NCBI RefSeq assembly: GCF_001039355.2
Contig: NW_019775598.1
Location: 183,000 to 246,999 of the forward strand
DNA length: 64,000 nucleotides
Reading direction: 5' to 3'
DNA from: Lingula anatina
Lineage: Eukaryota > Brachiopoda > Lingulata > Lingulida > Lingulidae
In this document: positions 35,280 to 47,700 of the stretch, piece by piece
Layout: each line of letters begins with the position of its first letter
Numbering within the stretch: the first letter of the stretch is position 1
Position numbers and translations under genes: made by a program
Notes under the pieces: generated by a model
Seen by the model: only the letters and a program-made list of their open reading frames with translations
What the model was told of the DNA's origin: nothing
The model's database searches: none

Positions 35280-36270
35280 AGTCAGTATATCGGGAATTTT
35301 TATCTAGCCAATATGATTCAAGCTCGAGGTAGAAGTAAAATGTTTGTAGGAAGACCGTGACTGTCTTGTCTATGAAATAATTTTTGTCATATGATCCATA
35401 CGATTACTGGAATACATTTGTCAAATAATATATTTAAACAATAGCGAGAGTCCCACGGAGTTGGATCGATCCACGTAGAACAGTGGGAATGAGCCCTTAG
35501 GTTAGGTCAGTTATCTAAATACAGACATTTAACTGTTGTGTTCTGATATACGTCGTTTCCTTGAACCCGCGGTCACTAAAAGTATACCATTCTGCACTTA
35601 AGAAGTACCGTGTACCTATTGACGATTACAACAGGCATATTATGCATGGAACCTCATGTCATATTTTTTGTTCCCCCTAGTTTCGTTCCAGCTGTAGGTA
35701 ACTCTTGCTTTTCTAGTTACCCCTGTAACATTCAGTCGATAAAGGGCCGGTGTGACGTCCCTCCCCCTTGATAGCGAGTCCGCCCGCTTCCCATGCGTTT
35801 GTACAGGAAAGCCTCGCCCCAGATTTTCACCCACTTACGTCAGGCTAACCCTAACCTATATAATTGAATGGAAAGTGGACTCTCTATTACAGGGACCCTG
35901 ACTTTCGTCACACCGACTGTCAGTCAAGAGATGTGAGGATAAGCAGCTGGACAAAATGGTGGTCGTATGTAGGCTCATTTCTGTCCGTTAGAGGGCAGGT
36001 TAGAATTTACCATGTGACACTAAATCAGACAGTATAGTTAAGGTCGATCAAATGACGAATGTTAAAGTATCACTGATACTGTGCAACCATTTTGACATAC
36101 AGCAGTGCACTACGGATGCCACGTGATGGGGTAAAGGTGTTGTCCGCATTAATGGACTTCATCATTCATGTCATCAAACATTTACTATATAACACACTGT
36201 TTCCACTTAATACAGATAAAACCGCTTTATACAGATAAAAGAGCGATAACCATAAAGTGTCCCAAAATGA
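35280..36270. other. Intergenic, no gene seen
   Basis: No domain or spliced exon recognised on either strand. Confidence 0.4.
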
Positions 36271-36273
36271 CAC

Positions 36274-36440
36274 TGCATGTCCTGAGAAGCAGAATTCGGT
36301 TTGTCGTTCAACTACAGTGCAGTATTCCCCTGTGAAGGTAATTGATAGTGGGTCATTCCGCGGCCAGTATCTTAGTCCTTGCGTACTAAATAATGGAAAC
36401 TGAGCTGACCATTATCCCCATGGTCTCCCACAGAAATACA
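36274..36440 (-). pseudogene. Degenerate TSP1 exon (minus strand)
   Basis: On the minus strand the tail VERQTEFCFSGH matches DRQTEFCFPGRC at 13582-13677. About 100 bases upstream, ggtcagctcagt resembles the WSAWSQCS part of TSP1. The frame between them is broken by stops. It is a relic of the same TSP1 family as 13582-13925. Confidence 0.4.
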
Positions 36441-36619
36441 CACACTCAGACAAGATAATACGGTCCTGCCAGATGAAATAATCTATATATGGATAGCAAT
36501 TAGTCATTTACTCGATTTACCAATATTTTAACGCAGGCAACATTCTAATGATCAGGACGCTATATCGCCTTTGATGTGGTATTATAATCTTAATAAAATT
36601 GTGTTTTTATATAACTTAC

Positions 36620-36730
36620 CAATGGAAGGTTGAGCTACATCTGCTCCAAAGAGGGGTGTCGTAGGCAGAGCCATATTTGTGATTGGAATACTAAGTTTTA
36701 CTGGTAGCTCACATTTTTGCCTTTTTTAAA
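36620..36730 (-). CDS. Possible minus-strand exon
   Basis: The minus strand reads CELPVKLSIPITNMALPTTP and on to a good gtaagt donor at about 36619. The polypyrimidine tract is poor. No family recognised. It might join the candidate at 37043-37312 upstream, but phase agreement is untested. Confidence 0.2.
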
Positions 36731-37042
36731 ATAAATAATAAAAAAACATGTACAGGTATGTGCACTTGATAGTTTCAAAGCTGTAATACCCCAGAATAAC
36801 ATGTATTGTGGTAGGCAGAGAGTCCCAAATACATGTAACAGCCTCCTTTCCAACACGTTACAGAAGTTGGGGAGAAAGGGGTCTCATTTTAAGGTAGTCG
36901 AACATGCATTTGTCTAAAACCTTACCTCACGGACCGTAGGGAATGTGGGCGCATATCACAGAATGATATAAATAAATAGATAAATAAAAAGTAAATGATA
37001 TAAATATTCGGAATTATTCTATTATTTGTAAATATCTTGCAT

Positions 37043-37312
37043 TTAGTTACCGGCCAAACCGTTGAGAAGATGCAGGGTGCAGGGTGCTGGAGGCTGCGGT
37101 AGTATAATATAATGTTGACATACACCTGCAGTTGACCTACTCTGATACTGTTGCTGCAAACATCCTTCACGTGATAACCTGGTGTTCAGTTCCGTCAAGG
37201 ACACAACGGGGACAGTCACATGTCGAACTGTGAGGTGGCATGCATGGAAGTCATTTGGTTCACATACAGATACACCAGTACCGTTCAGATAATAAACCTG
37301 TTTCTTGGCCAT
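37043..37312 (-). CDS. Possible minus-strand exon with start codon
   Basis: An open frame of about 89 codons starts MAKKQVYYLNGTGVSVCEPN and has several cysteines. A gtaact donor could occur after LLNGLAG. No signal peptide and no recognised domain. It could be a first exon of a minus-strand gene with 36620-36730, or simply chance. Confidence 0.2.
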   Translation of the reverse strand: MAKKQVYYLNGTGVSVCEPNDFHACHLTVRHVTVPVVSLTELNTRLSREGCLQQQYQSRSTAGVCQHYIILPQPPAPCTLHLLNGLAGN

Positions 37313-37319
37313 TAACGTC

Positions 37320-38706
37320 GACCATGCCGGTCCGTTTGTTTTTAATATTCAGCTGGATACTTCATGCTGACCAGCAAGATCAGTAATAAATAGTTATCTT
37401 TTTGTAATTGTTTAAAGTGCGCATTCCTATTTCAAAATCATGAGTGATTTTTTTGCATAAGTCGTTGAAGCCAAAATGTGCTAGATTATTACAAAAAAAA
37501 AAAACCACAAATAATAATTATAATAATAATAATATTAAGCCTAGGTTTTTATCATTAAAATAGATGCAAAAGGTACAGGTGAAAAATCAGTGGTTATAGT
37601 GATACTGATTGTCTTCGCTTTAAAAACCATCAAGTGCACGTGGTTTATGCAAACACATGGCTTATCAACTCCCTTTATATGTGTACTCTCCAAGGTTCTC
37701 CGCATAAAGGTATATGACATACAGTAAGCGATCATCAGCAAGAAATATACCGGTAAACACGTGGTTTTAGACCCGTATGATGGGTCGTTTTTATTCGTTA
37801 GCTACCGTATGGATATTTGTTGCCCATCTCTGTTTCGCTTCGGTGCAAAGACGAAGTACTGGTGGCTGCAACAANGACGTATTCCACCAAGACTGTATGT
37901 CGTATATATTCTAAGCCATCATTTGCGAGGTCAAATAGGGATTTCAAATCTTCATGTTATACTTAATAAAGAAATAAGACAATGATACACACGTTTTGGC
38001 ATGATAAACAACCCACTGTGATTATATATGCAAATATCATACAGAGAGAGAGAGAGCGAGAGCAATGGTAAAAATATACATCTTTTATACAACCCAAATC
38101 ATATAATTTATTACAGATATTATAAAAATATAATTCCCAGATAGATCAGCGTTATATGATTGTGTGTAGGAGACTTTTGTTAAAAACAACTGATTGAGAG
38201 ATATCATAGTTCATTATTATATCTGAACCCATAGTTGTTAAGGCCATGGCACACCTGTACATGTATATACATTTTGAAGTAGAATTGCAGTAGACTATAC
38301 TGCATTTCTACTGCAAATATGCTCCACGCCACTACTGCGTTAATGCTTCTTTGCTACTTTGATGCTACTGCATTTTCGTGCGGGTAGACCATAGATAGAA
38401 TGAGACCGTCATTATATACAATGTATGTAATAAATCCCTCTGTAATTTAAATAGAAAATGTTCAAATAAGGAGACAAGTGCATCTGCTGTACATACACTA
38501 ATTACTTATTCAGTATATTTGTCACAAATACTGCTAGTTGAGGAGTGCATTAAACGTAAAAAGACATTGAGGAGTATATTTAAACGCGCCAGTTACAGTC
38601 ACACCAGCCGTACAGCTACAGTACATTGTTGTAGATGATCCGCTTATTGTAGGTTTACAGGTAATATTTTAGCAGCCATTCTGATATATTGTATTCATTT
38701 TCACAG
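37320..38706. other. Intergenic upstream of first HEPN-NB-ARC gene
   Basis: No coding exon. One ambiguous base (n) occurs at 37875. A TATA-like tatatttaaa lies at about 38573-38582. An acceptor (tttcacag, ending 38706) precedes the coding exon, so a non-coding first exon probably lies in this stretch. Confidence 0.4.
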
Positions 38707-38718
38707 GCGTAAGACCAT

Positions 38719-38727
38719 ATGGGTTGA
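38719..38727 (+). promoter_or_regulatory. Two-codon upstream ORF in the paralogue A leader
   Basis: ATG GGT TGA lies 18 bases before the main ATG (38737). By alignment with paralogue B (gaccATGGcaaca at 50870), this ATG sits where the other gene starts translation. Paralogue A has about 17 extra bases that move its start downstream. Confidence 0.4.
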
Positions 38728-38736
38728 TAGGTAACT

Positions 38737-39520
38737 ATGGCAACAACAGCTGGAATACTCCCTGAAATCCCAAGAAATGAAACAGAAAATTATTTCCGCA
38801 TGCGACTGCTCTTAGAGCGTGCAACTGACGTGCTTCGAGATGTTCTCAGGACTCAGCTACAAGCAGCTTATCCAGGACTGTTTGATCCAAATAAAACTGA
38901 CAAACTTTTTGACGTACTTGACAATCAACAAGTCAAACATTCCTTACTGTTATTGAAAAAGAGAAAGGTAATGAACTCGAGTCAAATGAAACTCCTGTAC
39001 CCCTCTGGCACCCCTTCAACTACTGTGACAACGCAGGATTTAGATATTACACTGGCAGCTGTTTTATTACGAAACATCACCAATCTGAACCCTCGAGCTA
39101 AATGGGAAAAACCAACAGCTTCCGACACCTCCATAGAGGCCAACATTGGTAGAGTGAAGACTTACCGCAATAACCACATGCATGGAAGTCCTGGCATCAC
39201 TGACACAGCATTTCAGGCAGAGTTTAACGATCTCAAGCACTTCCTGCTGTCACTGTCACCAATATATACCAGCGATGACTACGACAAGCTTCTTATTGTG
39301 CCTCTGGATGCTAAAGGTAATTGAGTTTTATAAAGCAGCTTTCGGCGAGTAACAATAAAATGTATTTACATGTAAGCGTTAAACACGAGTTTTTCGTCAT
39401 CCAGAATAGTAAACTCCTTTCCAGGATTCGGTAAAGTTCTTATTCACAAAACTTGCAGAACAGCCTCAGGCACAAGGAGGTATCTCTGAGTGCCTTACTA
39501 GATACAATTATTATTACTTT

Positions 39521-39585
<65 letters not shown>

Positions 39586-42500
39586 CCTGTGCTATTGAAA
39601 AAATGAAAAAGGTCAAGGACGTTTCAGATCGCTGACGGTGCGCGCGCGCTATCTGGTGTTAAGTCCGCGAATGACCATTTGCGATAACTGATTTTTGAGT
39701 TGCTGTAACTGATTGTTGAGTTACGGTAACTGACTTTTGAATCGTTTATTGATTGTTAGATTTTGACGAATGATTAAAATGACCAAAACTAATTTAGTAG
39801 AATTAAGTTTAGATAGTTAAAGTAGGTTTTGGCTGTTAAATAGTGCCCATAGATTGTTGAATTGACGTCTGCATTTTTTGTTGTATAATATTCTATATTA
39901 TAAAGAATATTGGAGTGTCAGCTCCTCTCAGTACAGCTACCAGGAAAACTTGCTGACCTTAAAGGCTGTGAAGACATGGTACAGCAAATACAGCAGCATA
40001 TTGCAGGTGAAACCCGACTTGTTCTTCTAACTGGGATGGGGGGCATTGGGAAGACGTCGGTAGCTATCGAGGTCGGGCATCGCGAGAAAAATGTTATGTA
40101 TTTTGATATGAGACAAGTCACCAACCTTGACTCTGTAAATTTATCTCTAGTCCAGCACTACCACCCAACACGATCCTTGAAAGATTTATACAGTGACTAT
40201 CAGAATATACTCATTCAAACTTTGTCTAGTTTAACTTCAGACACTGTTATCATATTTGATAACAACGATGAGATAATTAAGTCAAATTTGCAGGACTTTC
40301 ACAGCTTGTTTCAGAATGTTTTAAATTCATCAAAGCATATCACTTTGTTGTGTACCAGTCGTGAATCATTCAGTGTTACGTCACATGATATGGCTGTCCT
40401 AGACGTACCTCCCCTTGATAAGACACCTTCCATTGATATCCTTTGGGAAGGAAAACCCAATAGTCCCACTGATAGTGAGTCAAAAATGTTAGGTGAAATA
40501 GCAGAGAAGTGTGGAAAAAACCCACTTGCATTGAAACTATTAGCATTCCAACTCAAGAACAAAACTGCACAGAGAGTATTAGATAGGATGCAAAACAAAA
40601 GTGTTATTGAAAGCCTAAAGGTAGCAAATATTCCAGCTTCTCAAGAAATGATGGCATGCCTGGATATGTCTTATGAAACACTGAATACTAAGGAACAGAA
40701 ATTGTTTAGAGCGTTACATATATTTCCAGTTTCATTTCACGTGGAAGAAGTTTCAGAAATTTTGGAAATAGATGAGGATGAATGTGAATATGTCCTTGAC
40801 AGTCTTTGCAACAAATCCCTCCTAACTGCAGTCCAAAGTGTGTATGATCTCCACCCCCTTTTGAGAGATTATGCACAGTATCAAGCAAAAAAGGACCAAA
40901 ATGAAATGTCCCGCAATCAAGATGCATACTGTCAACATTACATGAAACAAACCCCCCTTCTGTTATTCAAATTGGAATACCTACCTTCAAAAGAAGCACA
41001 CAAAGAAGCGCAAAATATACTGCCGCATTATAAAGTTGTCGCTCTTTTGCTGTTAGATCAACTATGCAGCACAAAACAACACGGCAAAGAAATGTCCGTT
41101 GTATGTGAAGATCTGTTTTTAATTGCAGATGTATTTCAAAACGTTTTCTTGTACACTGAAGCGTTAACGATACTTCAAAAATTGGAAATGTTAAATGATA
41201 AAAATTTTCCCTCTGAACGAGTTGGCACTTGCATTTATGGCAAAATCGGTGATGTGCTGCATGGGATGGGTAACTCCGCAGAGGCACTTACATATTACGA
41301 GAAATCTCTTGAAATTCAAAAAGAAATACATGGTGAGAAACACACTGATACTGCCAATACATACAACAATATTGGCAGTGCACTATGTGAAATATGTAAG
41401 TACGCAGAGGCACTTACATATTATGAGAAATCTCTTGACATTAATAAAGAAATACATGGTGAGAAACACACTGATACTGCCAATACATACAACAATATAG
41501 GCAGTACACTGTATGCCACAGGTAAGTTCGCAGAGTCGCTTACATATCATGAAAAATCTCTAGAAATCCACAGAGAGATATTTGGTGAGAAACATCCTGC
41601 TACTGGTAGAACATACCAGTATATTGGCAATGCACTAAATGGCACAGGTAAGTACGCAGAGTCACTAAAATATCATGAAAAATCTCTAGAAATCCAGAAA
41701 GCAACACTTGGTGAGAAACACCCTGATACTGGAAAGGCATGCATAAATATTGGCGTTACATTATATGACATGGGTAAGTACAAAGAAGCACTGTCATATT
41801 ATGAGAAATCTCTTGAAATCCAGAAAGAAATACTTGGCGAGAAACACCATGATGCTGCTCAGGCATACCTCAATATTGGTAATGTACTATGTGACATGGG
41901 AAAGTACCCAGAAGCTTTAACACACTATGAAAAATCGCTTGAAATCCAGAGAGAAATACTTGGTGAGAAACACCGTAGTGTTGCAGCGATATACCAGGTT
42001 ATTGGCAATGCACTATTAAAAATGGATAGGTACGCAGAGTCTCTAACATATCATGAGGAATCTCTTAAAATCTGGAAAGAAACACTTGGTGAGAAACACC
42101 CTGGTACTGCTAGGTCATTCATGAATATTGGTAATGCACTATGCAAAATGAGTAAGTACACCGAGGCACTTACATATTATGAGAAATCTATAGAAATCCA
42201 AAAAGAAATTCTTGGCGAGAAACACCCTGCTATTGCTGGGACATACCAGAATATTGGCACTGCACTTTGTGACATGGGTAAGTATAATGAGGCACTTATT
42301 TATCACGAGACATCTCTTGAAATCCAAAAAGAAATGCTTGGTGAGAAACACCCTCATACTGCTAGGACATACCTCAGTATTGGCAGTGCACTGCATGGCA
42401 TTAGTAAATATGCAGAGGCATTTACATATTGTGAGAAATCTCTAAAAATCCAGAAAGAAATATTTGGTGAAAAACACCCTGATATTGTTGTGACATACGG

Positions 42501-43161
42501 ATGTATTGGCAACGCACTATGTGGAATGGGTAAGTACGCAGAGGCATATAGCTATTATAAGAAATCTCTGGAAGACCAAAAAGAAATACTTGGTGAAAAG
42601 CACACTGATACAGCTAGGACATATAACAATATTGGCAGTGCGCTATTTGAAATGGGTAAGTACGCTGATGCACTTACATATTATGAGAAAGCTCTTGAAA
42701 TCAAGAAAGAATTCCTTGGTGAGAAACACCCTGATACTGCTTCGACATACCAGGGTGTTGGCAATGCACTATGTACCATGGGTAAGTATTCAGAAGCACT
42801 TACATATTTTAAGAAATCTCTTGAAATCAAGAAAACATTCCTTGGAGAAAAACACCCTGATACTGCTTCGACATACCAGGGTGTTGGCAATGCACTTTTT
42901 GGCATGGATAAGCACTTTGAGGCACTTGGTTGTTATCAGAAATCCCTCGAAGCTCATGTAGAACATTTTGGAATCAGCCATGGCAAAACTAAGGCTCTGA
43001 ATATTACAGTCTGTTTTGTAAAAATGTTGATATTGACCAACGTACTGATGAATATGAGCAAATATCTTGCCACTGAATCGATAGTTAAAAGCAAATTTAG
43101 ACAAGCAAGTCGATTTTTAAGTTTTATTGGTTGGAATTTCAAGCTTTATTACAAATTTTAA
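38737..43161 (+). CDS. HEPN-NB-ARC-TPR protein, paralogue A (2 coding exons)
   Basis: Exons 38737-39316 and 39932-43161 join in phase 1 to give 1269 residues. Residues 1-193 form a DZIP3-type HEPN domain with the RNxxxH motif as RNNHMH (144-149), the putative RNase catalytic pair. The NB-ARC follows: P-loop GMGGIGKTS (228-236), Walker B TVIIFDNND, sensor LLCTSRE, NPLALKLL (GLPL equivalent), a winged-helix part FRALHIFPVSFHVEEVSEIL, and DLHPLLRDYA (MHD-like). Then come about 14 kinesin-light-chain-type 42-residue TPRs and a conserved C-terminal tail. In STAND proteins the ATPase acts as an oligomerising switch and the repeats sense. An intracellular, NLR-like immune role is inferred from architecture. 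The acceptor at 39930-39931 was chosen because it alone keeps frame. Confidence 0.85.
39523..39581. repeat. (TA)n microsatellite
   Basis: About 29 TA units in the single coding intron of paralogue A. Confidence 0.9.
41236..42985 (+). repeat. Tandem 126-bp TPR repeat array in paralogue A
   Basis: About 14 units of 126 bases, each encoding 42 residues of the form AEALTYYEKSLEIQKEILGE followed by KHPDTA.TY.NIG.AL..MGKY. Units begin at exactly 126-base spacing (for example 41278 and 41404). Many are highly similar at DNA level; units 12 and 13 share DTASTYQGVGNAL. This high similarity indicates recent unit duplication or gene conversion. Confidence 0.9.
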
Positions 43162-43165
43162 TAAA
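43160..43165 (+). terminator. AATAAA overlapping the paralogue A stop codon
   Basis: The TAA stop (43159-43161) runs into TAAAA, so AATAAA begins within the stop codon. If used, the 3' untranslated region would be only some 20 bases long. Paralogue B has GATAAG here and lacks the signal. Confidence 0.35.
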
Positions 43166-43169
43166 ATTT

Positions 43170-44720
43170 CCAGGTTTGATTGGCACTTGCATAATATTAA
43201 AATGACAGGTTTCACTTCTTGGGATGATCACCATAAAACGAATGGGGGCGAGATCACGGATGAGAACTTTGTGTTCATGTTTCCCTTTTTATGTTCTTTG
43301 TAAGGTAGTAGTGAGCTTCTTGCACTCTAATTAAGGGCCACGGTTTGCATACGCCATGCTTAGCCTTATATTACATGTACCCGTATGTAAGTTATGGAGG
43401 ACTGACCCTCAATTACACGAACCCCTTTTTTTGCCACAATATGACAAATAGACGTATCACAATTTCCATTCAATATCCCTACCGACATAAGCTTCCATTA
43501 CAACCCGTAGTGCATTCACATATCTATATCATGTGATATCACCCCAAGATTTGTCAGGACTTTCCAGTTTATATACCGGTACAGAGTTCCATTTTTCCTG
43601 ACCTACTCTTACCTTCAAATATAGCTGTGAACTCACATGAATCAATACATCTGCTAAGGCAAAAATGCAGTTTCACATTCATCCTCAACTATGTGCTGGA
43701 GATTTGCTTCATTTTATTTCACAGGTATTAAACGCAAACGCCTCAAGAACAATGTATTTTTTTTATTGGAGGGTTATGAAGTGGGTTGAAATAGGTTGCG
43801 TACCAGTAGACAAGTCCTTGTATGTCAGTCAAAACAGATAATAAGTGCAAGTTTCAAAATTCAGGTCATTGTTAAAAAATTATACACACGTGTTAAAACT
43901 TTAGTAAATCTACAATCACCGAGACATAATTTCACCAGATCTAGCTAGGGTTCATGTGTGTAAAATTATATAAGATGGACGTTTCATTAATGCTGACGGC
44001 TTCTTGGAAAGAATTGTAGGTTGTCGTGAAAAACGAACTGTGTCATTCTGAACTGCCATGCTGTGGTATTTTAAAATCCCATGTCGCTGGTAGATGCAGA
44101 TTAGCCGTCCTTAGAATTTCCCTCCAAGGGAAAATATCGGACTCACGATCAGTCCCTTACAAAAAGGGGAGAAACAACAGATTTTTCAACCAAAGCACTG
44201 TAAAAGTCCCAGATATTTTGCAAATCAGTATATTCAGTTCAATATAACATTATGGGTCTCCTACCTGCTACTAACTGTATATCCTGAATCTGCCAGCGCA
44301 CGTTGTTTTTATATCCAAGTGTTCTTATCAAGTTTTAAGGTTGAGCAGTTTTATTTGGTGCGTTTTTTATAAAATAAATGATTTTCGTTTGCCAATAGCT
44401 TAAGAGATGATTAAGTAAATTTATCAACCAATATTTGGTCTGCTGGCTGGTAAATAAAGTTAATTTTTCTGTTGCTATTGACAAATGAAACGGTATTTGT
44501 TTATCAAGTTTTAATGTTATCCAACATTACCCATTCTGATAAATACCCTTTATCAGGCATAATTCCACTGCCGATTTGCTTTGTTCACTTGTGTTATTGT
44601 AACGTCAAATGTGTGATGAATATTAAGTATATAGAGTCAAAACTGTTTGGAATTACTTGTATATACTTTGTAAAGATATTACTATATACATGTATGTACA
44701 CAAAATGAGTGCTAAGGTGT
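43170..44720. repeat. 3' flank of paralogue A, duplicated at about 56000-57350
   Basis: Shared blocks in the same order include atttgtcaggactttccagt (43549; 56610), catcctcaactatgtg (43680; 56743), ctcaagaacaat (43742) and aggcataattc (44556; 57279). This shows that the HEPN-NB-ARC genes were duplicated together with at least 1.4 kb of downstream DNA. Confidence 0.65.
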
Positions 44721-47700
44721 TGTGGGAGCAAAATTCACGAGAAAACTGCATTTAATCAATGCAGTTGATGTATGCAGATGATTAATGCACTGATAAATGC
44801 TAGCTTGGTAAATGTACCCTAGTATTACAATCTTTATAGTAATGGCAGATTAGCCGAAGTCTCGTTTTCACGTTTTTCTCCCAAACTACAATGTCAATAA
44901 TACCTTAGGGCAGTGGGAAGATTGTGTCCGTAGATTGAATTAGATTATAACTGTTAAAATTATATTTTGAAGGCATTTTTTAGCCTTCGGCAATTTCCGT
45001 AAAACTACGGCATGTGTGACAGGTGTCACATATTGTCGATAACCAGGGGTGGATTGAGTTTTTTTTTCTTTTTCTGACGGCTTTTTAATTTATCTTTGTG
45101 GACCGTCTAATGACAGAAAAAATAGATACCCGTCAGTGTAAACTTAATAACCCAGAAGACGGCCTCAATCCGTAGTGTAGTGCCAGTGGAAACGTCAGTG
45201 GTTGTAGTTCTTAATTTATTATGATAACGCATACTATGATGTGATATTACATGACATCATACATAAATTGTGTATTAGTACATATATATTACAAATGTAA
45301 ACGAAGTAAACTTCATATTATTGTCGAAAAGTTTGTCATTTTTGTTAATTAGATATTATTATTTCTCCTGCGGTTTTATGTTGTATGGAAGTTCTAAGAT
45401 TAAGAAAACAACGTGCTAGCACAAAAGCCACACATAAAAGTCACACCTAATTATTTCTCGACCTAAGATTAAATTAAAGTCATCCAGTCTCTGAAATGTT
45501 TCACCTTTTAAAATTCTTACAGCACTGATTAACAGCCAACACAACATTGTGTAATAAACCGATAAATATTGGAGTACGTTTTGAAGTCTTATCGCAACTC
45601 TCGGGTGTTTATAAATAAAATCCAAATATTTGCAGATCACATACAGCTGATAGCTACCTCAGTGAATTAATGGCTGATATTCCGACCTCACTGCAAGCTC
45701 ACATAACATTAAATATAAGAGCGGACCAACTAAATTGACAGAGGTCACTTACAAATGACTAGGGTCATGTACGTCAGCGTGCGCTATGTATGCAGACTGA
45801 GTTAACATGTTATCAGAGAAGAAATGGAGGTTACATTTTCTATTTGGGGAATAGGCGAATCTGGTGAGATTCAGTTCAATCGAGGAACAATTTGATGTTA
45901 ATTGAGAAATTGTAAGCTGGTAAAAAGTTTTTTAAAAGTACGTGTATTTACAGTTACAACACTCAAACAACAGAAGAGATAGTCAAATGAACTGTGATTA
46001 AAACCGTGTTCAATAATCGTTCGTCATTTTGCATTAATCGATATCTCAATAGAGAGAAATAGAACACGCGACGTTCTTGTTGCCTGGCAATAACTATGTT
46101 AATCTAGTGTGACGTCATTATCAAGAGGATCAAAACCAAGAATCTTGTTCATTTCTTAATGTCAGTAATTCCTGCATATAACCCAGATATGGTTCAGTGT
46201 TGGTATTTCATTATTTTTAATTATTTTATTTTTCAAAATGAAAATGGTTTTGTTATAAATACACTATTTAAGTAGGACATTTCTGATTTTTTTTTTCTAC
46301 AATAAGTTTCATTAATTGTAAATAAGATTTTTATCATAATCTTTCACGAATCTGTCAATGTGACGACACGATAAAGACTGCAACGGCTGATCCGGTAAAT
46401 TTGGTGGAGTCTTCAATTTAATGGGTACATGCGCATTTATTTACCTCTGTTGAAATAACAGTGGAGCATCATTTTCAAGATGGTACATGTAATAAATGTG
46501 AATAAATGGTATTAAATATGGCTACCTTGCCACTAGTTTGTATTTTCTTTACCACTTATAATGTTAGTTATGGTATCTGGAATGAAAATCACCATTCACC
46601 ATTCACAGCAATTACCACCTGTGATGTGATCATTTATAAATAAAAACACTTAAAGCTTGGGGTGGGGCAATCTTTTTGACCAATGTTCTACGGGGATATT
46701 GTTTGGGACTCGGACTTTAATAAGCAAAATTGGTTCTAACCTATGGAATTCTAAAAGTTGCAGTACGCGACCACCAGGACCAGGTTTAAAAATTACATGA
46801 ATCTTAACATACCAATACTCTGTGCCAGTTTAATTTAATTTCCGTTTATAATAGCATTTCATTAAGAAATGTACATTTTATCTTTTTAAAATCTGTCATA
46901 AACATAACAAATATACATGTAGTATATAGACTGCCAAGGGTCATCAGAGCATAATATAACAGTAATTTCAACAGCTAATTTTTAAGTGAAAATAACACTA
47001 CAATGCGTGTTTTCTATATACATTTTCATCTTCGGTATTTCTGTTACTTATTTTGTTAGCAGCTAAATGGTACATATTCAACTAGGACTAGTGAAAAGAC
47101 TCCAACACAGCATACAAGGTCTTACATATTTGAATATATAGAAAGGACAAATATTCTGTCTACACAAAGTTGATATCAACTCTCTGTCAGTTTTAAACAG
47201 CCCCCCCCCCCAAAAAAAAGTGCCCTCATTTTAATCTCACTTGGCATTAAAGATAAGAGCGCACCAACCGACTTTACTGAGGTCAAAGAATCTCACATAC
47301 ACATGCAAGAGTAACATCAACAACACACTGACCATTTCCAAAATTTAAGACAAAATAGGAGAAGTAACATTTGAACACAATGTACCCTACTTTCTTTAAA
47401 AAACATTTTAAAAATCTATAAAACTTGATCATCGTATAAAATAAACACATTTATTATAAATCACGTGACAACTTGCTTGTTGCACTGCTTTGAACACAGA
47501 GAAGATAAGAAAGTCAATGATCAACACTGCGCCATTTTATCTAACGGATTTCATCTAGCAGGAAACGCACAGGTACTTTATATATTTTCTAATTCAGCAT
47601 ACATTGTATTTGCTATAATAATGTGTTTGGGTTTTGTTTTTTTTTTCAACAGTTATTAAAGGACTGTGATATTTTGAAGTGTATATTCAGCATATCATGC

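Noticed and set aside
41195-42961. Open frames overlapping the TPR array in other frames
   Set aside because: A 126-base repeat unit keeps alternative frames open; the 42-residue TPR frame is clearly the coding one.
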